Shown: piece by piece, positions 26,251 to 36,054 of the stretch | Layout of the letters: each line of letters opens with the position of its first letter | How positions within the stretch are numbered: the stretch's first letter is position 1 | Program-made: the position numbers and the translations under genes | From: Oscillospiraceae bacterium | GTDB taxonomy: Bacteria > Bacillota > Clostridia > Oscillospirales > Ruminococcaceae | Direction of reading: 5' to 3' | DNA length: 64,000 nt | Assembly: GCA_030539275.1 (NCBI GenBank) | Contig: JAUNSK010000006.1 | Span: 62,001 to 126,000, forward strand | The notes under the pieces: generated by a model | Database searches by the model: none | What the model saw: the letters and a program-made list of their open reading frames with translations, nothing else | What the model was told of the DNA's origin: nothing

Positions 26251-26784
26251 ATGTCACATATTTATTTTACAAGACACGGTCAGACTTACTGGAATGTTGA
26301 GAATAAGATCTGCGGGGCTACTGATATTGCTCTGACTGAAACCGGACACCTGCAGGCACAGGAGCTGGGTAAAAAAATTCTGAGTGATGGGTTGAAAATT
26401 GATATGATCCTTTACTCACCACTGATACGTGCCCATGAAACAGCCGGACACATTTCAGAAATAACAGGTATTCCGATGCGATGTGAACAAAGGTTAAAAG
26501 AACAGAACTTTGGCAGATTTGAATCAACTCCGAGAGATGGCAGCGAGTTCAGGGAATCAAAGACACACTTTATAGACAGCTATGAAGGCGGAGAATCAAT
26601 GTTCAGACTCGCCCAGAGAATATATAACCTGCTCGATGAGCTTAAAAAAGATGATAAAACCTATCTTCTTGTAGCCCACAACGGAATTGCAAGAGCAGTG
26701 AAGTCATATTTCTGTGACATGAGCAATGCTGAGTACGGTTCGTTTGGCATCAGCAACTGTGAGATATTAAAATTTGATTATTGA
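26251..26784 (+). CDS. Histidine phosphatase superfamily protein (phosphoglycerate mutase-like)
   Basis: The 177-aa protein has the phosphohistidine motif TRHGQTYWN at residues 6-14, a second conserved region (SPLIRAHETA, about 56-65) and the acid/base His in VAHNGIARAV near 142. This fits a broad-specificity phosphatase of the CobC/GpmB type. It follows the palindromic element and has AAGGAGTAATT before the ATG. The substrate is not evident; proximity to NAD genes is the only hint. Confidence 0.88.
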   Translation: MSHIYFTRHGQTYWNVENKICGATDIALTETGHLQAQELGKKILSDGLKIDMILYSPLIRAHETAGHISEITGIPMRCEQRLKEQNFGRFESTPRDGSEFRESKTHFIDSYEGGESMFRLAQRIYNLLDELKKDDKTYLLVAHNGIARAVKSYFCDMSNAEYGSFGISNCEILKFDY

Positions 26785-26789
26785 AAAGA

Positions 26790-26826
26790 CCGCCTGTATA
26801 AGCCATTGATAAGCTTACACAGGCGG
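26790..26826. terminator. Bidirectional stem-loop between convergent genes
   Basis: CCGCCTGTATAAGC (26790-26803) pairs with GCTTACACAGGCGG (26813-26826), with one mismatch. It separates the phosphatase gene from the converging RecQ-like pseudogene. The T-tracts are short. Confidence 0.7.
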
Positions 26827-26831
26827 CCCGT

Positions 26832-28858
26832 TTATTCTTTTCTGAGATAAATATCAGGGAGAACTATATTCCATTCACTTGAGTCTTCCTTGTCTGTCCA
26901 CTTTACGATAAATCTTATTTCTGCCTTGTATATCCGGTAGCCTTTTTTATAAAGGCCTGCGAGCTTTTGAGTGAACTGGCCGGAGTACAGTATCACATTG
27001 ACAGGCGTACCGGTCTTATATGTTGCAAGCATTCTGTTGTGTGCTGAAAGTTCATCGCCGCTCATCAGCAGTGAAATAGTTTTCTGAACATGTATATTTT
27101 CAAAAAATCCAAGATTAATATCTCTGTGAGAAAGCGGATATACGATTTCCTGCGGCTCGTCATAGCTTCGGGGGTCACGCAGCTTCTGTGTATTCTGAGC
27201 TCTTATATGATCAAAAAGTATGTTATAGCTACTATTATCTGAATATCACCGCGGATGAATGCGTCCTGATTGCTGATCTTTGTCTGGGGATCCATTTTTC
27301 CGTTAAATGCTGCCGCATTGAATCCGTCGTTCTTAAGCTTTAGTGCAAGCTCAAGAGTCTTTTTAGTTCTTGAAGCATATACAATAGTCGGACAGTTTTT
27401 GCTTTCGATGAGATTTCGCATCGTTATGTACTTTTCATCAGCAGTCTCCTGATGCAGAACCTCATATCTGAGGTTTGTCCTGGCCGAACCTGTAGCAAAC
27501 AGCGAAAGATCAAGTCCCAGCTTAAGTTTGAAATATTCTCTGATATCACTTATTACCTTCTGTTTAGCAGTTGCTGTGAAACAGGAAACAGGTATGGTAA
27601 AACTGAGATCTTTCTTTTTCATCAGTTCTGTAATGAAATCTGCTATATACAGATAATCGACACGAAAATCCTGTCCCCAGGCAGAAAAACAATGTGCCTC
27701 ATCGATAACAAATCTTGCTATACTTCTGGATAGAAGCAGTTTTTCGATCGTCTTGCTTCTCAGTGATTCAGGTGAAATATACAGCAATGATGCTCTGCCG
27801 TCAGCTATTGCTTCAATTGCATCTGCTCTCTCAAGAGGGCTCAAAAGTCCGTTAATAGTAACGGCATCATAAATTCCAAGTGAACAAAGATTGTCTACCT
27901 GGTCCTTCATCAGAGACTGAAGAGGGGAGATTACTACTGTCAAAGCACCATAAGATTCACCTGCCATAATGGCGGGAAGCTGAAATGTCAGGGATTTTCC
28001 TCCTCCTGTCGGAAATACTGCAAGCAGAGAGTTATTGTTTACAGCGCTCTCACATGCTCTCTTCTGAAGTGGTTCTCCGTTATATATTCTGAAGCTGTCA
28101 TATCCGAATATATCCTTAAGCCTTACACCAACATCAAGCTTTTCATTACAGTACCTGCAGCTCTGGTGACAGGGAACTGCCCTGAGACAGCGCATTACAT
28201 AACTAACAGCAGGATATTTCTTTAATACCCAGTGAGGCATAACTGTAGATTTATTTTCAGTACTAACCTGTGACAGACAGTAGGCAAGTTCTGTCGGATA
28301 CATTTTAATAAGCGAATTAAGGTCTGCATTTTCACATATGAGACCATAAAACACCTGTCCTATCAGCTTTTTTAAGTCTGCACCGCTTGAACTGCAGTTC
28401 ATGAATTTAAAAAATCCATAAAACTCTTTTTTGTCATAGAGAAGCTGACAGTATATATCCCTGACGGCAAGCTGCAGATCAGAAAATGTGCTTACTTCCT
28501 CAAAAAACAGATCCATTGCTTTAACTGCATCGTTGTATGGATTACTCAGTTCTTCATCAGAAATCTTATCATCCTTGCTGAGACTATGAAAAAGTTTGTC
28601 AGGAAACAGCAGAGGTGACAGATACAACGTATCCACTGCATAAGAGATGTCTGTTGTATTTACCAGATCCCCGATATATCTGAGGTCGTGTTCTATTAAA
28701 TTATGTCCGCAGATATATTCTGCGCCGCTGATAAACCTGACAAAATCACCAGCTGATGCCGAATGCAGCTTTGAATGATCCGGTTTTACCCCACCGTAAT
28801 CAAGAACCTTTGATTTCTCAGGATTTACTTCAGTATCGATAAATACTATAGATTTCAT
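26832..28858 (-). pseudogene. RecQ-like helicase with N-terminal exonuclease domain, internally deleted
   Basis: From 28858 to 27203 the frame encodes a DnaQ-like exonuclease start (VFIDTEVNPEK) and a RecQ helicase first half: Walker A FPTGGGKS near residue 283, DEAHCFSAWGQDFR near 386. It stops abnormally after DIQIIVAI, where RecQ proteins continue into the NAFGMG motif. A second frame (27240 to 26832) then reads SYNILFDHIRAQNTQKLRDP..., ending at PDIYLRKE. This resembles the far C-terminus of the long clostridial RecQ-like proteins. The middle, including helicase motifs V-VI, is missing and the join is out of frame. The N-terminal 551 aa could still be made, but not as a working helicase. 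Confidence 0.7.
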
Positions 28859-28899
28859 AAGTAACCCCTGTTATCCCTGCAGTGTTAAGTGCAATAATT

Positions 28900-29499
28900 T
28901 CAGTTAAGATTTATTTTATAATTCTGAAGTGATTCTTTATCATCTATAAAACCATTGACGGTTACAGTATAGCTTCCTTCAGATTTATTTTTATCAAATG
29001 AATAACTTTTATCGGATGTCTTGACAGTAAGAACTTTTTTTGCAATGATCCCGTGCTTTTCACAAATGTTTATGTAATTATAACTATCATGTTCTTCCCA
29101 GACGATCAGCGTTTTTTTACCGTCAGGAAGATCAGCCCATGTTTTGGAGTAGGTGGTTCCGTAAACCATCAGCTGTCCAAAAATAACAAGCAGCAGCATT
29201 CCGATCGTAATAAACGTAATCGTCAGGTATCTGTCAGTTCTTTTATCTTTGTTTTTCAGGCATCCGATGTAAGATATAACTGAGCCTATTATCATAATAA
29301 CAATAAAAAAAGCTGAAATAGTCCCGTTCCCGATAAAACCTTTTCCTATCTGCAGTTCATACTTCATATACTTGAATATCTGCCATACTATGTTGAATAA
29401 AGTAAAAGCTGCCAGACCAAATGCAATGAGAAATTTTCCTCTGACAAACAACAGATCTGCGGTTTCGTTTTCTGAATAATAATCATATTTTCTTTTCAT
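28900..29499 (-). CDS. Uncharacterised membrane protein
   Basis: I do not recognise this 199-aa protein. It has three predicted membrane spans (about 25-45, 61-80, 90-110) and a C-terminal extracytoplasmic domain of about 85 residues rich in Lys, Ser and aromatic residues. A GAGGTCACAAT site precedes the ATG. It lies 41 bases upstream of the RecQ-like pseudogene on the same strand and may share its transcript. Confidence 0.6.
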   Translation of the reverse strand: MKRKYDYYSENETADLLFVRGKFLIAFGLAAFTLFNIVWQIFKYMKYELQIGKGFIGNGTISAFFIVIMIIGSVISYIGCLKNKDKRTDRYLTITFITIGMLLLVIFGQLMVYGTTYSKTWADLPDGKKTLIVWEEHDSYNYINICEKHGIIAKKVLTVKTSDKSYSFDKNKSEGSYTVTVNGFIDDKESLQNYKINLN

Positions 29500-29698
29500 A
29501 TTGTGACCTCTGATTTAATCTCATAAAAAATTGAGACATAACTTTATGCTATTATACCATATTTTTAATAAAAGTACAACCAAAAAGAAACAAAATAAAA
29601 TAATATATATCAATTCACATATTAATATATAATAACTTATACCGTTATGAATATACTATATAAATTTGTCCATATGGCGGCAAAAAGGTAATATATTA

Positions 29699-29728
29699 TT
29701 GCATTTAACTTTCATTTTGTGGTATAAT
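29699..29728 (+). promoter_or_regulatory. Promoter for the KptA gene
   Basis: TTGCAT, an 18-base spacer and TATAAT (29723-29728), with TGTGG before the -10 box. The leader to the ATG at 29861 is about 125 nt, with no clear riboswitch. The rest of the 29500-29860 spacer is plain AT-rich sequence. Confidence 0.6.
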
Positions 29729-29860
29729 CTGAAGTAATAATTTTATATGTACTGCTGCACTGTCAATCAAACAGTATCAGTCGGATCTCTGACATTCCAG
29801 ACATAAACAAATGACGGGGTCCATTATATAAAAATGACTGCAAAAAAAGGAGAGACAACC

Positions 29861-30403
29861 ATGGACTATACACAATTAAGCAAGGAAATATCATATGCTC
29901 TGAGACACAACCCGCAGGCCTATGGTCTGAAGCTTGACGAAAACGGATGGGTAGACGAGAACATGCTTCTTCGTGCGCTGCATAAAAACGAAAAATTCAG
30001 GCGTGTTACATCAGATGATATAAAGAACGCAGTTAAAAGTTCAGACAAAAAACGTCATGAGATCAAGGACGGAAAAATAAGAGCATTATATGGCCATTCA
30101 GTTTCAGTCAGGATCGAAAAGGAGCTCTCAGAACCACCTGAAATTCTGTATCATGGTACTGCGAGGGATTCTCTTGCTTCGATAATTAAAACCGGGCTCA
30201 CATCTCAGTCAAGACAATATGTCCATTTATCCACAGACACTATTACTGCATTGAATGTCGGCAAAAGGCATGACAGTAAGCCTGTTATGTTAAAAATTGA
30301 TGCGAAACAAGCCTGGGATGACGGAGTGAAATTTTATATCGGCAACGATAAAGTATGGCTGGCTGATGAGATACCGGCGAAATATATTTCAGTTAAACTC
30401 TGA
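29861..30403 (+). CDS. kptA: RNA 2'-phosphotransferase, Tpt1/KptA family
   Basis: The 180-aa protein has the Tpt1/KptA layout. An N-terminal winged-helix part reads SYALRHNPQAYGLKLDENGW with the Arg-His pair. A C-terminal ADP-ribosyltransferase-like fold includes LYHGTARDSLASIIKTGL and YVHLSTD. The enzyme transfers an internal RNA 2'-phosphate to NAD+, releasing nicotinamide and ADP-ribose cyclic phosphate. Bacteria lack the usual tRNA-splicing substrate, so its role is open. The start at 29861 has AAAAGGAGAGACAACC ahead of it. Confidence 0.92.
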   Translation: MDYTQLSKEISYALRHNPQAYGLKLDENGWVDENMLLRALHKNEKFRRVTSDDIKNAVKSSDKKRHEIKDGKIRALYGHSVSVRIEKELSEPPEILYHGTARDSLASIIKTGLTSQSRQYVHLSTDTITALNVGKRHDSKPVMLKIDAKQAWDDGVKFYIGNDKVWLADEIPAKYISVKL

Positions 30404-30478
30404 AAACTATACTTGATTTTTACGCAGCATACACTGACGGGATCATTCAGATTATTTAAAACACAACAGGAGGGACAT

Positions 30479-31078
30479 ATGGACTTAGAAAAATTTCTTG
30501 AGGAAAGTTTTTATGTTGATTACGAAAATGAGAATATTATAAGTAAAGCAGAAGAACTGTTTTCACAGCAAATGAATGCAGTTCAAAAAGCAAAAGCAGC
30601 ATATGAATTTGTACGTGACGAAATACCTCATTCCTTTGACAAGCAACCGGCTGCTGTAACAGCCCGTGCATCTGATGTGCTACGGTATAAAACAGGAATA
30701 TGTCATGCAAAATCAAATCTTCTGGCAGCACTTCTGAGATCACAGGGAATACCGGCAGGATTTTGTTTTGAACATATAACGCTCGTAAATGATGACAGCA
30801 TGGGATACTGTCTGCACTGCTATAATGCAGTTTATCTTGACAGCAGATGGATAAGACTTGATGCAAGAGGAAATAAAGAAGGCATAAATGCACAGTTTTC
30901 AGTTGATAAACCCGTGCTTGCATATATTCCAAGGCCTCAGTATGATGAATACTTCATAAAAGGAATATTCAGCTGTCCGGATACGGGAACAATGAAAATG
31001 CTCGAAAATGCGAAAACACTTGAGGATATTATGGAGAACATACCTGACTGTATGTCAATTGAACCGGATATAATATAA
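30479..31078 (+). CDS. Transglutaminase-like cysteine protease-fold protein
   Basis: The 199-aa cytoplasmic protein has the transglutaminase-like triad region: Cys in KTGICHAKSNLLAALLRSQGIPAGFCFE (about residues 74-101), His in HCYNAVYLDSRWIRLD and the following Asp. No signal peptide or membrane segment is seen. The ATG at 30479 follows AGGAGGGACAT. The family includes peptidases and amide hydrolases; the substrate is unknown. It follows kptA by 75 bases and may be cotranscribed. Confidence 0.85.
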   Translation: MDLEKFLEESFYVDYENENIISKAEELFSQQMNAVQKAKAAYEFVRDEIPHSFDKQPAAVTARASDVLRYKTGICHAKSNLLAALLRSQGIPAGFCFEHITLVNDDSMGYCLHCYNAVYLDSRWIRLDARGNKEGINAQFSVDKPVLAYIPRPQYDEYFIKGIFSCPDTGTMKMLENAKTLEDIMENIPDCMSIEPDII

Positions 31079-31164
31079 TTAATCCATAAAAAAATTACAT
31101 GATCAGTTATTTCATTGACCCCGGAGATAATTAGTGTTATACTTATAAAAATCAGCATAATAAA

Positions 31165-32181
31165 ATGCAAAATGAAAGTGAAAAAATAATGAATAGTAAA
31201 AAAAGCAATAAAAAGCCCGGATATCTGAAAAACAACAACAATCCGGAGAAAAACAGATACGCAGGAAAAAGCGGCGGCAAAGCTCATGACTTATCAAAAA
31301 AGCGTCAGCCAAAACCTGCAGCTGAATTTACTGCTGACAAAGAAGCGTACCTGCGTGACTTTCTTATCAGCAGACTTCCCGGAAAATCATTTAACAAAAT
31401 CAAGTCCCTGCTGTATCATAATCAGGTAATGGTAAACGGTACTGTAATATCAAAGTATGACTATCCTGTAAAACCAGGTCAGAAGATCACAATACAGATG
31501 CACGGAGTAAAAGATACTCCGGGAAGTGAGTTCCTCGATATTGTTTATGAAGATGATGAAATTATTGTCATCAATAAACCTGCAGGACTTCTGACTATAG
31601 CAACTGATAAGGAAAAGGAAATGACTGCATATCATTTTCTTACCGAGTTTCTTCGTGAACGTGACGGCCTTGAAAGGATATTTATTGTTCACAGGCTTGA
31701 CAGAGAAACGTCCGGATTAATTATGTTTGCTAAAAATGAAGATATAAAGACAAAATATCAGGAAAACTGGAATAAACTGGTTTCACTCAGGGAATACACA
31801 GCAATAGTAAAGGGACATATGCCAGAGAAAAAAGGAACAGTCAGATCATGGCTCAAGGAAACTACAACACATCTTGTTTACTCAACCAATGATGAAAAAG
31901 AAGGAAAGCTTGCCATTACAAATTATGAAGTAATAAAAGAAAATGATGAGTATTCGATGCTCAGGGTAACTCTTGATACAGGGCGTAAAAATCAGATACG
32001 TGTCCACATGAAGGACCTCGGCACACCGATTGCAGGAGATAAAAAGTACGGCGGCGGCAGCTGCTCACTTAAAAGGCTTGCACTACATGCCGGAAAACTA
32101 ATTGTAAGACATCCTGTTACCGGAAAAGAACTTATTTTTGAGGCTAAGCCTGAAAAAGCTTTTTTACACTTTGTCAGATAA
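31165..32181 (+). CDS. RluA-family pseudouridine synthase
   Basis: The 338-aa protein has a long, very basic Asn/Lys-rich N-terminal extension (about 1-55), an S4 RNA-binding domain (about 60-120) and the RluA catalytic domain. The catalytic Asp is in HRLDRETSG near residue 179. Further motifs are VINKPAGLLT, TGRKNQIRVHM and GDKKYGG. It isomerises uridine in 23S rRNA or tRNA; which site is not evident. The charged extension is odd for the family and may start internally at the ATG at 31189. A clear terminator follows. Confidence 0.9.
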   Translation: MQNESEKIMNSKKSNKKPGYLKNNNNPEKNRYAGKSGGKAHDLSKKRQPKPAAEFTADKEAYLRDFLISRLPGKSFNKIKSLLYHNQVMVNGTVISKYDYPVKPGQKITIQMHGVKDTPGSEFLDIVYEDDEIIVINKPAGLLTIATDKEKEMTAYHFLTEFLRERDGLERIFIVHRLDRETSGLIMFAKNEDIKTKYQENWNKLVSLREYTAIVKGHMPEKKGTVRSWLKETTTHLVYSTNDEKEGKLAITNYEVIKENDEYSMLRVTLDTGRKNQIRVHMKDLGTPIAGDKKYGGGSCSLKRLALHAGKLIVRHPVTGKELIFEAKPEKAFLHFVR

Positions 32182-32194
32182 AATTAATAATTTT

Positions 32195-32229
32195 AAAGCT
32201 CCGGATCGTTTTATTACATCCGGAGCTTT
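32195..32229 (+). terminator. Intrinsic terminator after the pseudouridine synthase gene
   Basis: AAAGCTCCGGAT pairs perfectly with ATCCGGAGCTTT around an 11-base loop. It is almost symmetrical and could stop transcripts from both sides. Confidence 0.82.
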
Positions 32230-32239
32230 GGTTTATCAT

Positions 32240-32427
32240 ATTACGCAGATAAGTAACAGATTTCAGATTTTTATCCGATGTGAATGCACCATCTGCAATT
32301 TTTGTAACTGGCAATTTTGCAATATCAGAAGGAACACATACTGTATCAGATGATCGGTTTAGCCTGTGATCTCGATATGATCATCAGACACTTCATAGAC
32401 AAGAGCAGTTATCAGATTCTTACTCTG
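32240..32427 (-). pseudogene. Relic of a third BspA-like LRR gene
   Basis: Read leftward, the sequence gives LVYEVSDDHIEITG, then after a one-base shift LNRSSDTVCVPSDIAKLPV followed by TKIADGAF and SDKNLKSV. This matches position by position the early part of the adjacent LRR protein at 33968-35602 (VYDVFDDHTEITG, then GLPVTKIERCAF and SEIKSV). It has no start codon, carries a frameshift, and begins only 9 bases after the stop of the neighbouring LRR gene. It is the remnant of a third tandem copy. Confidence 0.75.
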
Positions 32428-32435
32428 TACGATGA

Positions 32436-33929
32436 TCACAGCCATTGTACAGGTCCGAGATGAACATCATCTTTCATTAAAAATTGTTTCAAAGTTGCCA
32501 GATCAGCCAGGTTAATAATTCCGTCACCGGTAACGTCAGCACTAAGTCTGGCTTGATCATTCATATCAATATCGCCAATAAGGAATAATGACAGAGTGGT
32601 AAGATCATTCATTTCGATTATGTTGTTTAAGTCTGTATCTCCGTAAAGTATATTCTTGTCATCCGGATTATCGGTACCGATCTCAGCAAATTTGTAACCG
32701 CAGTTCTTCGCGTACTTCTGAGCAGTGGACCCATTATATCCATGGATAGTTCCGGAATAGCCGCATGTTGGCCCCTTGATACCGCCTGAAAGCCTGCCAT
32801 TCTCGTCAACATAGTCATATAACACTATTGCTTCCGGATAAGGGCAGTAATCCGAAATGGTACATGGGGCTACACTGAGCTGTCCGTTGTCTATCTCACA
32901 ATCAGCATTCATAACAGTAACATCCTTAAGGTTTTTACATCCTGCAAATGAACCGTAGCCTAAGTATTTGACACTTTCAGGGATTATTACTGTGCTCATT
33001 CCGGTATCTGTAAATGCCAGACGTTTTATATTACTCAAAGAAGACGGAAGGCTGATCTCAGTCAGCGGAGTAGACGAGAATGCTTTTTCACCGATTTCCT
33101 TCAGCTGAGCAGGCAGCGTGACATGCTTCAGATTTTTACAGTCTGAAAAAGCACTGAATCCAATAACAGCTGTCTGTTCAGGTACTTCGTATGAATCATT
33201 TTTTAGTCTGCCGGGATATCTTATCAAAGTCGACATATCTTTGTTGAAGAGTACTCCGAATTTGCTGCTGTAGTACTTGTTATCAGCTGATACATTAAAT
33301 TCGCTGACCTGACTGAAGTATTGTATGGCATCCTGTGAAAAATGCTTCATTGAAGAAGGAATATTTACAGTTTCTACACTGTTGAATGTTTTAACAGGAG
33401 TTGAATAGAATCCTTCACAGAAGCCGACAGCTGAGTCTTTCAAAGTAAGTTCTGTATCCTGATAGGCTGAACCTTTATAAGCATACACATAGTTTCCTAC
33501 GTAAACAAAACCGCTTTGCTGACTGTCAGCAATTGCAGTATCATCAAATGCCTGGGCTGATATTTCTGTTACACTGTCAGGAATATCAACACTTTCAAGT
33601 AATTTACAATCCTGAAATGCCTGATAGCCGATCGATCTTAATCCTTCCGGGAGAATTACTGATTTCAGTGTTTTTGATGATTGAAACGCATAGTCATCTA
33701 TTCTGGTGACATTAAGACCGTCAATAACAGCAGGTACAGTTACTTCTTCTTCAAAACCTGTATATTGTTCTATCTGTATTTCTCCTAACCATATAGTGTA
33801 CGCAAAATGTTCATAAATACTGGCGGCTGAAACCGTTGTTATGCAGGATGGTTCTGTAACGGCATCAATGCCAAGCGGAGATATCATGCCAAGTAATAGT
33901 AATATGGCAATGATTTTTTTGTTTCTCAT
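32436..33929 (-). CDS. Secreted BspA-like leucine-rich repeat protein with dockerin (copy 2)
   Basis: The 497-aa protein has a signal peptide (about 1-32), then LRR_5/BspA-type repeats of about 23 residues. Examples are AFQSSKTLKSVILPEGLRSI and AFQDCKLLESVDIPDSVTEI. A C-terminal dockerin (about 430-485) has loops DLNNIIEMNDL and DVTGDGIINLADL. The tail HLGPVQW resembles its neighbour. BspA-type repeats are associated with surface adhesion or protein contacts; the dockerin suggests it is carried on a cellulosomal scaffold. It is a tandem paralogue of the next gene, 38 bases away. Confidence 0.85.
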   Translation of the reverse strand: MRNKKIIAILLLLGMISPLGIDAVTEPSCITTVSAASIYEHFAYTIWLGEIQIEQYTGFEEEVTVPAVIDGLNVTRIDDYAFQSSKTLKSVILPEGLRSIGYQAFQDCKLLESVDIPDSVTEISAQAFDDTAIADSQQSGFVYVGNYVYAYKGSAYQDTELTLKDSAVGFCEGFYSTPVKTFNSVETVNIPSSMKHFSQDAIQYFSQVSEFNVSADNKYYSSKFGVLFNKDMSTLIRYPGRLKNDSYEVPEQTAVIGFSAFSDCKNLKHVTLPAQLKEIGEKAFSSTPLTEISLPSSLSNIKRLAFTDTGMSTVIIPESVKYLGYGSFAGCKNLKDVTVMNADCEIDNGQLSVAPCTISDYCPYPEAIVLYDYVDENGRLSGGIKGPTCGYSGTIHGYNGSTAQKYAKNCGYKFAEIGTDNPDDKNILYGDTDLNNIIEMNDLTTLSLFLIGDIDMNDQARLSADVTGDGIINLADLATLKQFLMKDDVHLGPVQWL

Positions 33930-33967
33930 ATTACATTCTCCTTTTTCACATAGATCATTATGTTTAA

Positions 33968-35602
33968 TTATTTAAAATATTCTGCCAGTCCCAGGTGAAC
34001 GGGTTCTTTCATTATATATTGCTTGAGCATCGAGAGATCAGCCAGGTTTACCATACCGTCAGCTGTTACATCTGCATTTATTAGAGCTTCGGGATGCATG
34101 TCACAGTCTCCGATAAGATGAAGGGACAGCGTTGTAAGGTCTGACATATCTATAGTACCGTTTAAGTCCATATCACCGTATCCGGCGTTCTTTGAATTGC
34201 TTTTATCGCTGATCTCAGCAAAGGTATATCCGCAGTACTCAGCATACTTCCGGGCAACGGAGTCAGCATATCCATATATTATTCCGTCAAAATGCCAGTC
34301 AGGATCCTTAATGCCGTTATAGTAAGGATTATAGGAAACATATACTCCTTCAGGTTCGGGAGTCGTGACACATCTGTTGCTTATGGTGTAGTTTGACATA
34401 AATGATGAGTCTATATTCATACTGCAGTCAGGATTAAGTATAGTAACACTACCAAGTGAACTGCAATTTGCAAATGAAGCATAACCTATCGCGGTTACGC
34501 TTTCAGGAAGAGTTATTTCCCTGAGGCTGGTTGAGCTGAATGCATATTTTCCGATAGTCTCAAGAGAAGAAGGGAGGATGATATTACTGATCGGATCACT
34601 GTAAAATGCATATTCTCCTATAGTTTTAACAGTATCAGGAAGTTCAATATTACGTAACTTAGTACAGCTTCCAAAAGCATTTCTTCCTATTTTTTCAATA
34701 CGATCAGACAGATTTATGTCTGTAAGTGAATCACAACCTTGAAAAGCATAGCCGCCTATTATGACGGTCTGTTCAGGAACCGTATACGATGTGTTCTTAT
34801 TGCTGGATGAATATACTATGAGTTCTGTCATGTCTTTGCTGAAAAGAACACTTCCTGTGCTGGTAAAGCAGCTGTTTTCATCAGAAACATTGAATTTACT
34901 GACATCTTTGAACAAATAACCGAATGTGGATGGCAGACTCTTTAAAGAAGCAGGTATATTAACTGTGGTTATATCGGAAAATGAATCACGGTTTGTGTAA
35001 TTAAAAATCTCAGAAAAACCGGTTGTTCCTTCTTTAATGGTAAATTCTGCAGTTGACTGTGCTGGCTTTTTGTACGAATATACGAGATTTCCGGCATAGA
35101 CAGGACCTTCCGGCTGACGGTCAAACCATGCTGTGAAATCAAATGCGCTGTATCCGATATATTCAAGAGTGTCCGGCAGCGTAATATTTTCAAGCGCTGA
35201 ACAGCGGTAAAATGCATCTGATTCGATACTTGTCACACTGTCAGGAATCATAATATCTTTAAGTGAAGTGCATTCAGAAAATGCCGAGTCTCCGATATAC
35301 TTTACGGAGTCAGGAATTATTACGGATTTTATCTCACTGTTATTGCTGAATGCACAGCGCTCGATTTTTGTAACAGGTAACCCGGCAATAACAGAAGGGA
35401 TTGATAAAGTATCTGCTGATCCTTTATATCCTGTTATCTCTGTATGATCGTCAAATACGTCATATACATAACCGCTGTCAGGATCTGACTCAGTCTGAGA
35501 TGCTGAAATCGTTAAAAATGAACTGTCGCTGACTGGTATCCGGGCTGCTGCAAAAACCATATTCAGTGCAATAACAGCTGATATAATTTTTTTAATATTC
35601 AT
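33968..35602 (-). CDS. Secreted BspA-like leucine-rich repeat protein with dockerin (copy 1)
   Basis: The 544-aa protein is the upstream member of the tandem pair. It has a signal peptide (about 1-34), a VYDVFDDHTEITG lead-in, eight or more LRR_5 repeats (AFSNNSEIKSVIIPDSVKYI and similar), and a dockerin near 475-535 (DLNGTIDMSDL, DVTADGMVNLADL). The tail is EPVHLGLAEYF. GGGAGGAATCAAT precedes the ATG. It probably heads the LRR transcript. Sequence differences between the copies are moderate, so the duplication is not recent. Confidence 0.85.
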   Translation of the reverse strand: MNIKKIISAVIALNMVFAAARIPVSDSSFLTISASQTESDPDSGYVYDVFDDHTEITGYKGSADTLSIPSVIAGLPVTKIERCAFSNNSEIKSVIIPDSVKYIGDSAFSECTSLKDIMIPDSVTSIESDAFYRCSALENITLPDTLEYIGYSAFDFTAWFDRQPEGPVYAGNLVYSYKKPAQSTAEFTIKEGTTGFSEIFNYTNRDSFSDITTVNIPASLKSLPSTFGYLFKDVSKFNVSDENSCFTSTGSVLFSKDMTELIVYSSSNKNTSYTVPEQTVIIGGYAFQGCDSLTDINLSDRIEKIGRNAFGSCTKLRNIELPDTVKTIGEYAFYSDPISNIILPSSLETIGKYAFSSTSLREITLPESVTAIGYASFANCSSLGSVTILNPDCSMNIDSSFMSNYTISNRCVTTPEPEGVYVSYNPYYNGIKDPDWHFDGIIYGYADSVARKYAEYCGYTFAEISDKSNSKNAGYGDMDLNGTIDMSDLTTLSLHLIGDCDMHPEALINADVTADGMVNLADLSMLKQYIMKEPVHLGLAEYFK

Positions 35603-36054
35603 ATTGATTCCTCCCTGGAGATTTTTTGTCGGTCAATTAATTATTTCTACATAAGTAATACTTTAAGGGATGTATAAAAGCTACAGATGATTTACTAATT
35701 ATTGAAGAAAAGAATAAACAAGGAAACCGACCTGCATTTTCATCATCGGGCATAATGTACTTTGCCATTTATGAGGATCAGCTGAATACACAATACAATT
35801 GCCGGTAACATAAGCACTGTATAAAGTAAATGAATTAAATTATCTTAATAAAAATGGAAAATAAATACAACTAATGATTAAACGTGATAATGCTTATTTT
35901 TGAATCTGCCAGTACCTAAAGGTTGCAAAAATCATCATTTTTGTGTAAAATAGTATATATAACTCTGATTCATTTCAATTTTTAAACTTGTATAGCTTCT
36001 GTGCTGATGTCAATGATTAATATATAATTAATTTCAATGAACCGGGTGATATAT
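35603..36054. other. Divergent intergenic region, no gene seen
   Basis: About 450 bases of AT-rich sequence separate the leftward LRR genes from the rightward defence-like operon. A TATAAT box at 36023-36028 is a reasonable -10 for the latter, though its -35 is weak. I saw no structured RNA or repeat. Confidence 0.4.

Noticed and set aside
26832-27065. A separate 77-aa gene downstream of the RecQ-like gene
   Set aside because: The frame continues upstream without a start and looks like the C-terminus of the same long RecQ-like family.
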